NCBI GenBank assembly: GCA_033856335.1
Contig: JAWVFG010000009.1
Coordinates: 1 to 40,153 of the forward strand
Origin: DASUPK01 sp033856335
Lineage (GTDB): Bacteria > Actinomycetota > Thermoleophilia > Solirubrobacterales > 70-9
Reading direction: 5' to 3'
DNA: 40,153 nucleotides
In this document: positions 21,807 through 30,494 of the stretch, piece after piece
Layout: each line of letters opens with the position of its first letter
Numbering within the stretch: position 1 is the first letter of the stretch
The notes under the pieces: generated by a model
What the model saw: only the letters and a program-made list of their open reading frames with translations
The model's database searches: none
Told to the model about the DNA's origin: nothing
Translations under genes and position numbers: made by a program

Positions 21807-22889
21807 GTGGCTGACGAGGCGCCGAAACCCGAGGTCCGGCTCGACCAGCTCACCGGGCTGCGCACGATCCTCTCGCCCGCGCGGGCCGACCGGCCCTTCG
21901 ACTTCGGGGGCGTGGCACCCGAGCCCGACGGCAGGGCGGCCGATAACTGCCCCTTCTGCGAGGGCCGTGAGGACCGCACCCCGCCCGAGCTCTGGGCGGA
22001 CCGCCCCGGTGGCGGGGGGCCCGACACCCCGGGCTGGCGGGTGCGCGCCGTCCCCAACCTCTATCCGGCTCTGGCGCAGAGCGATGACGACGACTCGGCG
22101 GCGCCCGCCGAGGCGGAGGAGGGCATCACGGCCGCGGGGGACCCGCTGCGCGCGTCGTCCCGCGGCAGGGAGCCGGACCTGTTCCGGGCCTCCCCGGCGA
22201 CGGGGTTCCACGAGGTGATCATCCACTCACCGCGCCACCGCACCTCGCTCGGCCAGCTGGACGACTCCGAGCTGGCCGCCGCGGTCGCCGGCTGGCGGGC
22301 GCGGATGAGCGATCACGCCGAGCGGTCCGCATACGTTCAGTTGATCGTCAACGAAGGGCGTGAGGCCGGTGCCTCTCTCGAGCACAGCCACGCGCAGCTC
22401 TACGCCCTGGGCTTCGTACCGGCTCAGGTGGCGCGGGAGCGCGAGCGCTTCTCCTCCTACAACCAGCACACGATGGGCGGGGACCTGCTCGCCCAGATCG
22501 CCTCGGAGGAGGTTCGCCGCAAGGAGCGCCTGGTCGCCATCGACGACGATGCGCTGCTCGTCTGCCCGTGGGCCTCGCGCTCGCCCTTCGAGCTCAGGAT
22601 CATCCCCCGCAGCCCCGCGCCGAGCTTCGAGCGGGACGGCGAGGTGGGCGTCGGGATGCTCCGCACGGCGCTGCGCGCGCTCGAGGCGCGCTTCGACCGG
22701 GTGCCCCAGTTCAACCTCTGGACGCTGACCGCGCCCCGGGGCGCCGAGCAGTTCCACTGGCACCTGGACATCGCACCGCGGATCGGCATCCGCGCCGGAT
22801 TCGAGATGTCAACCGGCGTGGAGCTCAACGTCTTCCCGCCGGAGCGCGCAGCCGCGGAATTGAGGGAAGCGATTTCCTCAGGCGGCTAG
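21807..22889 (+). CDS. galT: Galactose-1-phosphate uridylyltransferase-like protein (GalT, HIT superfamily)
   Basis: The 360-residue protein has the GalT active-site triad HSHAQ (193-197; the second His is the nucleophile in the family), a Cys pair in NCPFCEG (48-51), GFHEVIIHSP (133-142), and a C-terminal FHWHLDIAPR segment. GalT exchanges UMP between UDP-glucose and galactose-1-phosphate. An acidic/Ala stretch of about 30 residues (91-125) is inserted and looks flexible. No galK or galE is near, so a related nucleotidyltransferase activity is possible. The GTG start directly follows the GNAT stop. Its stop is interlocked with that of the convergent gene through the palindrome CTAG. Confidence 0.85.
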   Translation: MADEAPKPEVRLDQLTGLRTILSPARADRPFDFGGVAPEPDGRAADNCPFCEGREDRTPPELWADRPGGGGPDTPGWRVRAVPNLYPALAQSDDDDSAAPAEAEEGITAAGDPLRASSRGREPDLFRASPATGFHEVIIHSPRHRTSLGQLDDSELAAAVAGWRARMSDHAERSAYVQLIVNEGREAGASLEHSHAQLYALGFVPAQVARERERFSSYNQHTMGGDLLAQIASEEVRRKERLVAIDDDALLVCPWASRSPFELRIIPRSPAPSFERDGEVGVGMLRTALRALEARFDRVPQFNLWTLTAPRGAEQFHWHLDIAPRIGIRAGFEMSTGVELNVFPPERAAAELREAISSGG

Positions 22890-25024
22890 ACCGCCGAAGC
22901 GGCCGCGAGGGTCGGATCCCAGACGGCGATAAGAGGTTCGAGCTCTTCGGGGGCGAGCGGTCGGGCAAAGAGGAAGCCCTGAGCACGATCGCAACCCAGG
23001 GCGCGAAGCACCGCGAGCTGGTCGTGATCCTCGACGCCTTCCGCGATCGAGTCGAGGTTCAGGCTGTGGGCGAGCCCGATGATCGCGCGCACGATCTGCT
23101 CGCTGCCGTCCTCCTGGAGGATCGACCGGACGAACGAGCGGTCGATCTTCAGCGCGTCGCCGGGGAAGCGGCGCAGGAAGCTGAGCGACGAGTAACCGGT
23201 GCCGAAATCGTCGATCTGCGCCCGCACTCCCCGTCGCTCGAGCCGATCCAGGAGCTGAGGGATGCGCGCCGGGTCGTGGAGGATGGAGCTCTCCGTGATC
23301 TCGAGCCGCAGTGCTTCGGGCGGCAGCTCGCTTTGCCCGAGTGCCGAGGCCACGTCGGCCGTCAGCTCCGGCTCAACCAGCTGGCGACCGGAGACGTTGA
23401 CGCTGACGGTGACAGCCTCATCGACGATCCCGCGACGTTGCCAGGCGGCGAGCTGAGCGCACGCCTTGCGCAGGACGAGGGCGCCGAGGGGGCGAATCAG
23501 ACCGGTCTCCTCCGCCACGGGGATGAACTCGGCCGGTGGAACGGCAGGCGAGTCGACATGCCAGCGGGCGAGCGCCTCGAGACCGCGCAGCTGGCCGCTC
23601 TCGAGGTCGACGATCGGCTGGTAGAAGACCCGCACCTCCTCCGCCTCGATCGCCTCGCGCAGGTCCGCCTCGTGTCGCAGGCGGGTGACGACCCGCTTGT
23701 GCATGCTCGTGTTGAAGATCGCGTGACGGGCGATGCCCGCGCGCTTCGCGTTGTACATCGCGATGTCGGCGTTGCGCAGCAGCTCCCCAGAGCGACTGCC
23801 CTCCTCGCTCACGGCGATGCCGACGCTGGCGCTGATCACCAGCTCGCGGCCATCGATGTGGAAGGGCTCGCCGAGAGCGGCCTGCGTGCGCGTCGCGATC
23901 TCCCTGGCCTCGTCGATCGAGTCGACTCCATCGAGCAGAACGGTGAACTCGTCTCCCCCGATCCGGGCCACCGTGTCCCCGGGTCGAAGGGTCGCCGCCA
24001 GCCGCCGCGCGGTCGCCACCAGGAGCTGATCGCCCACGGCGTGGTCGAAGCCGTCGTTGACGACCTTGAAGCGGTCCAGGTCGAGGAACAGCACCGCGCA
24101 GCGGTCGGTCGTGTCGCGTTCGATGCGCCTCAGGGACTGTGTCAACCGGTCGAGGAACAACGCACGGTTCGGAAGGCCAGTGAGCGCGTCGTGAAGCGCG
24201 TCGTGGACGAGCCGCTCTTCCGCGGCCTTGCGCTCGGTGATGTTCGACATCGAGCCCGCCATCCGGGTCGCCCTTCCGTTCTCCCCCCGGATCGCCACGC
24301 CGCGGCTCAGCACCCACCTGTAGCCGCCGTCGGCGTGCCGGATTCGATGCTCACTCTCGAAGTGCGGAGTGCGACCGCCGAGATGGGCATCGATCTCTGC
24401 CTGCACCCGGTCGACGTCGTCGGGGTGCACTCGTCCCAGCCAATCCTCGGGCGAGGTGCCGATCTCGCCATCCGAGTAGCCGGTGATCGCCTTCCATCGC
24501 GGTGCGAAGTACACGCGCCCCCTCGTAAGGTCCCAGTCCCAGATCCCGTCATTCGCGCCCCTGACGGCGAGCGCATATCGCTCCTTGTTCTTGCGCAGCT
24601 CGTTCAGCACCGTGTGGTGGCTGACCGCATAGCGGATGGAGCGCTCGAGCATTCGTGCGTCCAGCCCATCCTTGAGGAGGAAGTCCGTGACCCCCATCTG
24701 GGTGGCCTTGAGGTCCACCTCGTAGTCGCCCTGGCCGGTGAGGAGAAGCACGGGAGGGCGCACCTCACCCGTGAAGCATTCCCGGACGAGGTCGAGACCA
24801 GTGTGCGCGCCCAGGCGATAGTCGATCAGATAGACGTCGTGGCGGCCCTCGCGGATCAGCTCGAGCGCCTCCTCATAAGTCGCGGCGCGCTCCACCTCGA
24901 AGCGCCAGCGCTCCTGGGAGATCAGCAGCTGGCGAGCGATCAGGAAGTCATCGTCGTCGTCGTCCACCACCAGGACACTGAGCTGGGGGCGAACCAGGAC
25001 ACCCGCTGCGGATCCGTTATCCAC
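22886..25024 (-). CDS. Response regulator with REC-PAS-GGDEF-EAL domains
   Basis: The 712-residue protein combines four domains. A receiver (about 15-130) carries Asp68 in LIDYRLG and Lys118. A PAS/PAC sensor spans about 145-268. A GGDEF domain has IGGDEF (355-360), with an RxxD inhibitory site at 347-350. An EAL domain has LEALARW (482-488), NVSGRQL, LEITES, DDFGTGYSSL and LKIDRSFV. Both the cyclase and the phosphodiesterase motifs are intact, so it may make or degrade cyclic di-GMP depending on phosphorylation. Its start overlaps the upstream response regulator by eight bases, placing it third in the kinase operon. Start: ATG at 25022-25024. Confidence 0.95.
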   Translation of the reverse strand: MDNGSAAGVLVRPQLSVLVVDDDDDDFLIARQLLISQERWRFEVERAATYEEALELIREGRHDVYLIDYRLGAHTGLDLVRECFTGEVRPPVLLLTGQGDYEVDLKATQMGVTDFLLKDGLDARMLERSIRYAVSHHTVLNELRKNKERYALAVRGANDGIWDWDLTRGRVYFAPRWKAITGYSDGEIGTSPEDWLGRVHPDDVDRVQAEIDAHLGGRTPHFESEHRIRHADGGYRWVLSRGVAIRGENGRATRMAGSMSNITERKAAEERLVHDALHDALTGLPNRALFLDRLTQSLRRIERDTTDRCAVLFLDLDRFKVVNDGFDHAVGDQLLVATARRLAATLRPGDTVARIGGDEFTVLLDGVDSIDEAREIATRTQAALGEPFHIDGRELVISASVGIAVSEEGSRSGELLRNADIAMYNAKRAGIARHAIFNTSMHKRVVTRLRHEADLREAIEAEEVRVFYQPIVDLESGQLRGLEALARWHVDSPAVPPAEFIPVAEETGLIRPLGALVLRKACAQLAAWQRRGIVDEAVTVSVNVSGRQLVEPELTADVASALGQSELPPEALRLEITESSILHDPARIPQLLDRLERRGVRAQIDDFGTGYSSLSFLRRFPGDALKIDRSFVRSILQEDGSEQIVRAIIGLAHSLNLDSIAEGVEDHDQLAVLRALGCDRAQGFLFARPLAPEELEPLIAVWDPTLAAASAV

Positions 25025-25490
25025 CGTCGACCTCTCCGTCCTCGGCGGGCAACTCGACGATCTCGAACCAATACCGCGACCAGGCCTGGAGGGACTCGAC
25101 GAGACCGGCGAACGTCACGGGCTTGGTGATGAATGAATTGGCGCCCAGGTCATAGCTGCGGAATATGTCCTCCTCGGCCGCCGACGTCGTCAGCACGCAG
25201 ACGGGGATCCGCTTCAGATCGGGATCGGACTTGATCTCGCTGAGGGCCTCGCGCCCATCCTTCTTCGGCATGTTCAGGTCGAGCAGGATCACCCCGGGTC
25301 GGGGAGCCTCCGCGGTTCCATCCGCATAGGCGCCCTGGCGGCGGAGGTAATCCATCAGCTCCTCCCCGTCATGGACGAAGCGCATCTCGTTGGCCAGGCG
25401 GGCATCGCCCATTGCGCTCTTGGTGAGGGCGCAATCCTCCTCGTCGTCGTCCGCCATCAGGATCGTGATGGGCTTTCCGCGACTAGGCAT
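25017..25490 (-). CDS. Single-domain response regulator (CheY/Rcp1-like)
   Basis: The 157-residue protein is a stand-alone receiver domain. It has the acidic pocket ADDDEED (13-19), phosphoacceptor Asp71 in ILLDLNMPKKDG, Thr101 in VLTTSA, and Lys123 in ITKPV. The longer loop around 50-65 resembles Rcp1-type receivers that pair with kinases carrying an SHDLKEPL H-box. It overlaps the kinase gene upstream and the REC-PAS-GGDEF-EAL gene downstream by eight bases each, so it probably relays phosphate between them. There is no output domain. Start: ATG at 25488-25490. Confidence 0.93.
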   Translation of the reverse strand: MPSRGKPITILMADDDEEDCALTKSAMGDARLANEMRFVHDGEELMDYLRRQGAYADGTAEAPRPGVILLDLNMPKKDGREALSEIKSDPDLKRIPVCVLTTSAAEEDIFRSYDLGANSFITKPVTFAGLVESLQAWSRYWFEIVELPAEDGEVDGG

Positions 25491-27219
25491 GGATCGCCCG
25501 GGATTGTGAGCCGTTGCTCTCGCCGTTCGTGGCCGGCTCGCCGAGCGTTTGCGCGCTCTGGGTCAGCGGCAGCACCACCGTGAAGGTCGAGCCCTCGCCC
25601 GGTGTGCTGTCGGCGGCGATCGTGCCCCCGTGGCGATCGACGATCTTGCGACAGAGAGCGAGGCCGATGCCGGTTCCGGGATAGGCGGAACGCCCATGCA
25701 GCCGCTCGAACACCCTGAAGATGCGCGCCTGGTACCGAGGCTCGAAGCCTATGCCGTTGTCGGAGACCTCGATCTCCACGAAGCGGCCACGGGTCCCGCC
25801 TGAAATCCGGACCTTGGGCGGCACGCCCTGACGGTGGAACTTGAGCGCGTTCGAGAGCAGGTTCTGAACCAGCTGGCGCATCTGCAGCGGATCGGCCGCC
25901 ACGGTCGGCAGCTCGCCGACCTCCACGGAGCCCCCGGATTGGTCGATCACCGCCCCGAGATCTGAGACGGCGTGCTCGGCCACCTCACCGAGATCGACCT
26001 GCTCGAACGGACGGCCCTGGGTGGCAACTCGGGAGAACTTGAGCAGGTCGTCGATCAGCGCCTGCATCCGCCTCCCGGCGGCCCCGGTCCGCTCCAGATA
26101 GCCGCGGCCCTCCTCGGAGAGATGCTCGGCATCGCTCTGCGCCAACTGCTCAGTGAACGTCTGCATCTTGCGCAGGGGCTCCTTCAGGTCATGCGACGCG
26201 ATCGAGGCGAATTGCTCGAGCTCCTCGTTGGAGCGCCCGAGCTCGTTCGCCCGCCGCTCGAGCGCCAGGTTCGCGTCCTCCAGCTGCTGGTTGGCCTCCG
26301 CGAGCTTGGCGGCATTCCGCAGCACCCTGCTGAGCAGCACCAGGGCAAATGCGCTGGCGGCGGCGAACAGCCCGAAGATCAGCCAGGGGACCCACTTGTG
26401 TGCCCCCGTGACCGAGGCGAACAAGGTGCCCTCGGGAGCCGTGGAGACGACCTTCCAGGGAGTGCCCTGGACCGGCGCCGACACGAAGTACTCGCCCTTG
26501 TCGAACGATCCCTGCGTGCCGTTGGCAGTTGCGCTGACCAGTGCGGGGTCGTGCGGGGGCGAGCCGGGCGCGACGGCAGCGTTGGTCGCCGCGATCGCCG
26601 CCCCGTTCCCATCCAGGAGGTAGGCCGAGCCGCCGCTGACATTCGGGACCTTGCTCAGATAGCCACCCAGGAAGACGGCGAGGAGTTGTGGGGCAACCCC
26701 GGATACGAGCACCCGCCGCCCGAAGTCCGTTTGTATTGGAATGGCCAGCTCGAACGACTGCGTCCCGCCCTTGAATCGCAGGAGATTGGAGAGCCCGAAT
26801 GGCTTGCCGTCGGCTACGTCACGGACGTCTGGCGGGGTCCCCTGCAAACGGCGCAGGACCGGCGCCGGCGTTCCCGGCGAAGAGCTGATCACGGCCCCCT
26901 TCGGCCCCAACAGCACGATGTACGGCGACTGGCCCTGTTCCGCGGCGCTCGCGAGGGTCTTCGTGGGCACCCGGCGGCTGCCGTATCTCCGCGCGTTCTC
27001 GGCCTGTCCCGCGGTCGATGACGACTCGAACAGCGACTGGGTCAGGGCGGCGCTGACGGTCGCGCGATCGCGAAAGCTCTTCTGGATGTCGTGGCGATCC
27101 CCGCGCTGCTGATTGACCAAGACAACCGCGAACGCGACCAGGACAGCGAGCACGATCCCCGCCGCGACGCCGATTCCCATTCGTGATCGACGCTCGTTGA
27201 GCCATCGCCCGGACTTCAT
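25483..27219 (-). CDS. Membrane sensor histidine kinase
   Basis: The 578-residue kinase has two membrane helices (about 15-37 and 280-303) flanking an extracytoplasmic sensor of about 240 residues that looks like a Cache-type domain. A coiled coil follows (KLAEANQQLEDANLALERR). The kinase core has the H-box SHDLKEPLRK, N-box QNLLSNALKFH, G1 VSDNGIGFEP, F-box IFRVFERLH and G2 PGTGIGLALC. I chose the ATG at 27217-27219, because AAGAGAGGG lies seven bases upstream; the frame is open 17 codons earlier. There is no HAMP domain. It is the first gene of the operon; the signal is unknown. Confidence 0.93.
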   Translation of the reverse strand: MKSGRWLNERRSRMGIGVAAGIVLAVLVAFAVVLVNQQRGDRHDIQKSFRDRATVSAALTQSLFESSSTAGQAENARRYGSRRVPTKTLASAAEQGQSPYIVLLGPKGAVISSSPGTPAPVLRRLQGTPPDVRDVADGKPFGLSNLLRFKGGTQSFELAIPIQTDFGRRVLVSGVAPQLLAVFLGGYLSKVPNVSGGSAYLLDGNGAAIAATNAAVAPGSPPHDPALVSATANGTQGSFDKGEYFVSAPVQGTPWKVVSTAPEGTLFASVTGAHKWVPWLIFGLFAAASAFALVLLSRVLRNAAKLAEANQQLEDANLALERRANELGRSNEELEQFASIASHDLKEPLRKMQTFTEQLAQSDAEHLSEEGRGYLERTGAAGRRMQALIDDLLKFSRVATQGRPFEQVDLGEVAEHAVSDLGAVIDQSGGSVEVGELPTVAADPLQMRQLVQNLLSNALKFHRQGVPPKVRISGGTRGRFVEIEVSDNGIGFEPRYQARIFRVFERLHGRSAYPGTGIGLALCRKIVDRHGGTIAADSTPGEGSTFTVVLPLTQSAQTLGEPATNGESNGSQSRAIHA

Positions 27220-27226
27220 CTCATCG

Positions 27227-27235
27227 CCCTCTCTT
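27227..27235 (-). promoter_or_regulatory. Ribosome binding site deciding the histidine kinase start
   Basis: On the minus strand AAGAGAGGG sits seven bases before the ATG at 27219. This favours that start over an in-frame ATG 17 codons upstream. No promoter could be assigned with confidence in the 27236-27375 gap. Confidence 0.6.
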
Positions 27236-27360
27236 GGCTTCCTTGCCGAGGTTTTCCCTGGAGGCGGCACTTGCCCCGCGCGGGTGAGGGTACTCCCGGC
27301 GCATGGCCTCTAACAATCCTTGTAGTGGGTAGCGTTGCTTATTGGGTATCGGCCGGTGAG

Positions 27361-27366
27361 TAGTGT
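27361..27366 (+). promoter_or_regulatory. Possible -10 element of the unknown gene at 27376
   Basis: TAGTGT lies nine bases before the GTG at 27376, with no ribosome binding site, so a nearly leaderless transcript is possible. A TTGCTT at 27335-27340 is 20 bases upstream, too far for a standard -35. Confidence 0.3.
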
Positions 27367-27375
27367 TCCCACGCC

Positions 27376-28029
27376 GTGAGCCCCCCGGTCCGCCGACCAA
27401 TCCCCCGCTTCATCGCCGACGCGAGTACCGAGGGATTGCCCTATGGCCGCTGGGGCCAGCGCCTCCGCGACGAGTTCGCCAAGGCATGTGAGCCGCACAT
27501 CTCAGAGGCAGGCGGGCCGCCCGGCGAGGTGACCTGGTTCCCCGAGCGGGCCTGGGGCGGCCGGGTGTACGTCCCCGCCGTCGCGCCGGTCGAGGGCGCC
27601 CAGACGCCGACCGAGTACTTCGGCTTCGTCTCCTTCGCCCGCCCCGCCGAGACGGAGGAAGGCGAGGCCAGCTCCTTCGAGGCGACCGCCGACTTCACCG
27701 ACGTCACCGCCGACCAGAACCCGGATTGGCTGATAGACCTGAACGAGGAGGTGATCGGCCCCTGGCGCGGGGAGAGCGAGCGGCGCGGAGAGGTCACCCT
27801 GGTCTGGGGAACCCCGCTGGTCCGCGGCGCGACCGCCGCCACCGCCGAGCTGGAGGCCGAGGTCGTCGACCAGACCCCGGTGACCGACGAGCGCTTCACC
27901 CTGGTCGCGCTCGACGCCGTCAAGGGCTTTCCGGACGAGCTCTACCTCGAGATCAAGCTGTGGAGCTCGCAGGGACAGCAGCTGGCCGCCGAGAGCCTCT
28001 ACGACGATCCTGAGGAATCCGGCGGTTAG
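27376..28029 (+). CDS. Protein of unknown function
   Basis: This 217-residue soluble, acidic protein is not recognised. It has no signal peptide, no membrane segment and only one cysteine. The sequence mixes a short helical N-terminal part (YGRWGQRLRDEFAKAC) with beta-rich segments (EYFGFVSFARP, RGEVTLVWGTPLVRG, FTLVALDAVKGFPDELYLEIKLW), which suggests a compact alpha/beta domain. It starts at GTG 27376 and stands alone between the kinase operon (divergent) and a tRNA gene. GC-rich codon use matches its neighbours, so recent transfer is unlikely. Confidence 0.75.
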   Translation: MSPPVRRPIPRFIADASTEGLPYGRWGQRLRDEFAKACEPHISEAGGPPGEVTWFPERAWGGRVYVPAVAPVEGAQTPTEYFGFVSFARPAETEEGEASSFEATADFTDVTADQNPDWLIDLNEEVIGPWRGESERRGEVTLVWGTPLVRGATAATAELEAEVVDQTPVTDERFTLVALDAVKGFPDELYLEIKLWSSQGQQLAAESLYDDPEESGG

Positions 28030-28111
28030 GCTGGATCGCCGCGGTCGAGGTCCCGCTCGCCTGATCCGAATGGTCCCCCTCCGGGACGGGCGTGCGCTTC
28101 AATGGGCCCAG

Positions 28112-28185
<74 letters not shown>

Positions 28186-28199
28186 CTTCTCAGGAACCG

Positions 28200-29165
28200 C
28201 TAATGGACCGTGACATTTACCGTGCTGCCCTCCGGCAGCACCGTCCCGGCCGGCGGCTTCTGCTTCTTGACCTTCTTGCCGTGGCCCTTTTTCTTGCCGA
28301 GACTGCAGTTCGCGCTCCGGAGCTTCTTCTTCGACTTCTTGATCGACTTGCCCTTCAGCTTCGGCACGACGCAGGTCGGCGGGATCGGCAGGGCCGACCT
28401 GACCAGGAAGTTCGGGAAGCCCGCGTGGCCGTCCGAGGTCGTGTACGGGCCGGATCCCTCCGCTCCGATGGCCCAGGCTTTGAATGCGCTCGGGTAGTGG
28501 CTGAAATACGAGTGGGTCGTGTCGCTCCATCCGGAAAGGATTGAGTCGCTCAAGCCGCTCGGGCCTGTCACCGCCGGGTCGATGTGGATGATGTCGTCAC
28601 TGCGCGAGGTGATCAGGAAGCCGCCGGGAGCGAAGCCGTCCAGCACCTTGGCGGGTCCATCGGGGCTGACATTCCCGTAATAGTTGCCCAAGGCGACATA
28701 GGCGCCGGTCTGAGTGGGAGATCCTGTGGCGAAGCCGACCGCCCTGTTGACGTACGTCACGGCACCTGGGTCATCCCCAGCGAGTGGATCGGCGTGGTAT
28801 TCGGGATCGGCGCCGGTGATGATCACGTTTCCGCTCACGGCCGCACCCCACACGCTGGCATTGGCTTCCGCAGCAGCGAGGTCCGAGACGCCGCTGCTGC
28901 CGCTGTCGTGGTTGTCGCTGATCACGATCGCGCGGTAGGCGGCGAACTGCGCAGTGGTCATCGAGCTCCAGGCGGAGGCAGAGGCGACGTCCACGCCGAA
29001 TCCCTGAGCCGCAGCCTGTTGGCCCTCGACGCTCGAGGCGCCGCCGTCGACACTGGGACCGAACAACAGGACCTTGTCGGCACTCGCGGTGGCTGCCGAT
29101 GTGAAGCCGGCGGCCAGGATCACAACCAGCGAAACGCCAAGCTTGCAGAACCGCGACGACTTCAA
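28200..29165 (-). CDS. Secreted protein with C-terminal PASTA domain
   Basis: The 321-residue protein has a signal peptide (about 1-29, ending ATASA). A large extracytoplasmic domain of unknown function follows, with a Rossmann-like pattern (KVLLFGPSVDGG, YRAIVISDNHD, NVIITGADPEY). The C-terminus is one PASTA domain (from about 264: TCVVPKLKGKSIKKSKKKL, then PPAGTVLPEGSTVNVTV). PASTA domains bind peptidoglycan or beta-lactams and usually sit on Ser/Thr kinases or penicillin-binding proteins; here there is neither. The domain is unusually Lys-rich. Two cysteines within it may form a disulfide. The start is TTG at 29163-29165, decided by a perfect AAGGAGG five bases upstream. Confidence 0.87.
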   Translation of the reverse strand: MKSSRFCKLGVSLVVILAAGFTSAATASADKVLLFGPSVDGGASSVEGQQAAAQGFGVDVASASAWSSMTTAQFAAYRAIVISDNHDSGSSGVSDLAAAEANASVWGAAVSGNVIITGADPEYHADPLAGDDPGAVTYVNRAVGFATGSPTQTGAYVALGNYYGNVSPDGPAKVLDGFAPGGFLITSRSDDIIHIDPAVTGPSGLSDSILSGWSDTTHSYFSHYPSAFKAWAIGAEGSGPYTTSDGHAGFPNFLVRSALPIPPTCVVPKLKGKSIKKSKKKLRSANCSLGKKKGHGKKVKKQKPPAGTVLPEGSTVNVTVH

Positions 29166-29170
29166 AACTG

Positions 29171-29177
29171 CCTCCTT
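29171..29177 (-). promoter_or_regulatory. Strong ribosome binding site of the PASTA protein gene
   Basis: AAGGAGG on the minus strand, five bases before the TTG start codon. It is the best Shine-Dalgarno match in the window and compensates for the rare start codon. Confidence 0.75.
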
Positions 29178-29298
29178 GTTCGGACCTATCCCTTAGGGGA
29201 GCGCTCGCATCGTGCACTCCTTCGCTTCGGGAGTCACCCTACACCGGGCGCTCGCGGCTCGCCTCGCGGAGCTGGAACAACGTGGTGGGTGACTACAG

Positions 29299-30342
29299 CT
29301 AGTCGCCGGCGGGCTCGGGCTCGGCGCGCTCTGGCTCCGGGAAGGCGTCGGACGGCTCGAGCGTGGGCGGGGCGAACTCCACTCGGCTGCCCCCATCCGT
29401 CTTGACCGTGTAGAGCGCGACGTCGGCCCGGCGCAGCAACTCGTCGAGAGGCTGCTTGCCGTCCCAGGCGGCGACTCCGGCGGAGAACCTCCCCAGCTCC
29501 GGGGTCATCTGGCTGAGGCGATCGACGGCCGCCAGGCCCTCGCCGTCGGAGATGCCCATCAGCAGGGCGCCGAACTCGTCGCCGCCGAGCCTGGCGAGGA
29601 CGTCGCCGGCGCGGAGGGCCGAGCGCATCCGATCGGCGGTCTCGACCAGCACCCGATCGCCCTCGTCGTGGCCGCGTGTGTCATTGATCTCCTTGAGGCT
29701 GTCCAGGTCGAGCAGCAGCAGGCCCACCGACGTTCCCTCTCGAATCGCCCGGGACAGCTCCCGCTCAGCGGCCATCCTCCAGCCCCGCCGGTTGAGGAGG
29801 CCCGTGAGGTCGTCGACGGTCGCCTCCTTGACCAGGCGCGCATTGAGCTTCTGGGTCTCTCGAGTCACGGCCCGGAGCGAGTACGCGACGGTTAACCCGA
29901 CGAGCACGAGCAGGGTGGCGTGGCCCCAGGTGACGGGGTACGCGGGCGGCCCGAAGATCAGCATCGGGAGGTATGCGCAGGCCGCCAGGACCCCCATGCC
30001 GATGAGGAGCTCCCGGTCGCTCGCCTGGACGCCGAACCAGATCATGGCCATCATCATCAGGACCGCGTATCCGGACCCGGCGCCTCCGCTGTAGGCCTGC
30101 AGCATCGTGATCGCCGGGAGGCCGCCATAGGCCGCCGCGTAGAAGGGGATCGGATGCCTGCGGGTCATCATGGTGACCACGATCGGGGCCATGCATGCCC
30201 CAACGGCCCCGATGAAGAAGACCGTGTGGTGCGAGCTGAAGTTCGTCGCCGTCGCGACCGCGATCGGAACGGCGTTGCCGAGGAGGGCGAAGCGCAGTGC
30301 TCGCCTGCGTTGCCTGGCGCTGTAGCGCATCGGTGCTTCCAT
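29299..30342 (-). CDS. Membrane diguanylate cyclase (GGDEF)
   Basis: The 347-residue protein has about five or six membrane segments in its first 155 residues and then a GGDEF domain. LGGDEF (252-257) is intact, LDLDSLKEIND (211-221) holds the metal-binding Asp region, and RxxD at 244-247 forms a feedback-inhibition site. It should make cyclic di-GMP from GTP. The C-terminal Glu/Pro-rich 30 residues look disordered. The start ATG at 30340-30342 has a G-run upstream. It stands alone, separate from the REC-PAS-GGDEF-EAL gene. Confidence 0.93.
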   Translation of the reverse strand: MEAPMRYSARQRRRALRFALLGNAVPIAVATATNFSSHHTVFFIGAVGACMAPIVVTMMTRRHPIPFYAAAYGGLPAITMLQAYSGGAGSGYAVLMMMAMIWFGVQASDRELLIGMGVLAACAYLPMLIFGPPAYPVTWGHATLLVLVGLTVAYSLRAVTRETQKLNARLVKEATVDDLTGLLNRRGWRMAAERELSRAIREGTSVGLLLLDLDSLKEINDTRGHDEGDRVLVETADRMRSALRAGDVLARLGGDEFGALLMGISDGEGLAAVDRLSQMTPELGRFSAGVAAWDGKQPLDELLRRADVALYTVKTDGGSRVEFAPPTLEPSDAFPEPERAEPEPAGD

Positions 30343-30494
30343 CAGTGCCCCCCGGGACTCCCGGCCGCTCGACTGAGGTGACCGGGCCGGACGACCCTAG
30401 GCCACCCACCCCCGGCCTGCATCAGCAGAAATCACCCAAATTCGGCGGTTACGGAAAATGGAGAGGCGCGGGTGGCTGGTGGTCGCCCCGGCCC

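Noticed and set aside
22568..25129. An 853-codon plus-strand open frame opposite the REC-PAS-GGDEF-EAL gene
   Set aside because: The opposite strand encodes four intact domains. This frame shows no recognisable motif and matches the mirror pattern of codon bias.
28060..28100. A terminator after the unknown gene at 27376 (short GTCCC/GGGAC hairpin)
   Set aside because: The stem has only five pairs and no T-tract; it is ordinary for this base composition.
30343..30494. A cyclic di-GMP riboswitch upstream of the GGDEF gene
   Set aside because: The 152-base gap shows a short CCGGGA-type inverted repeat and a GAATTTGGG stretch, but no GEMM consensus features.
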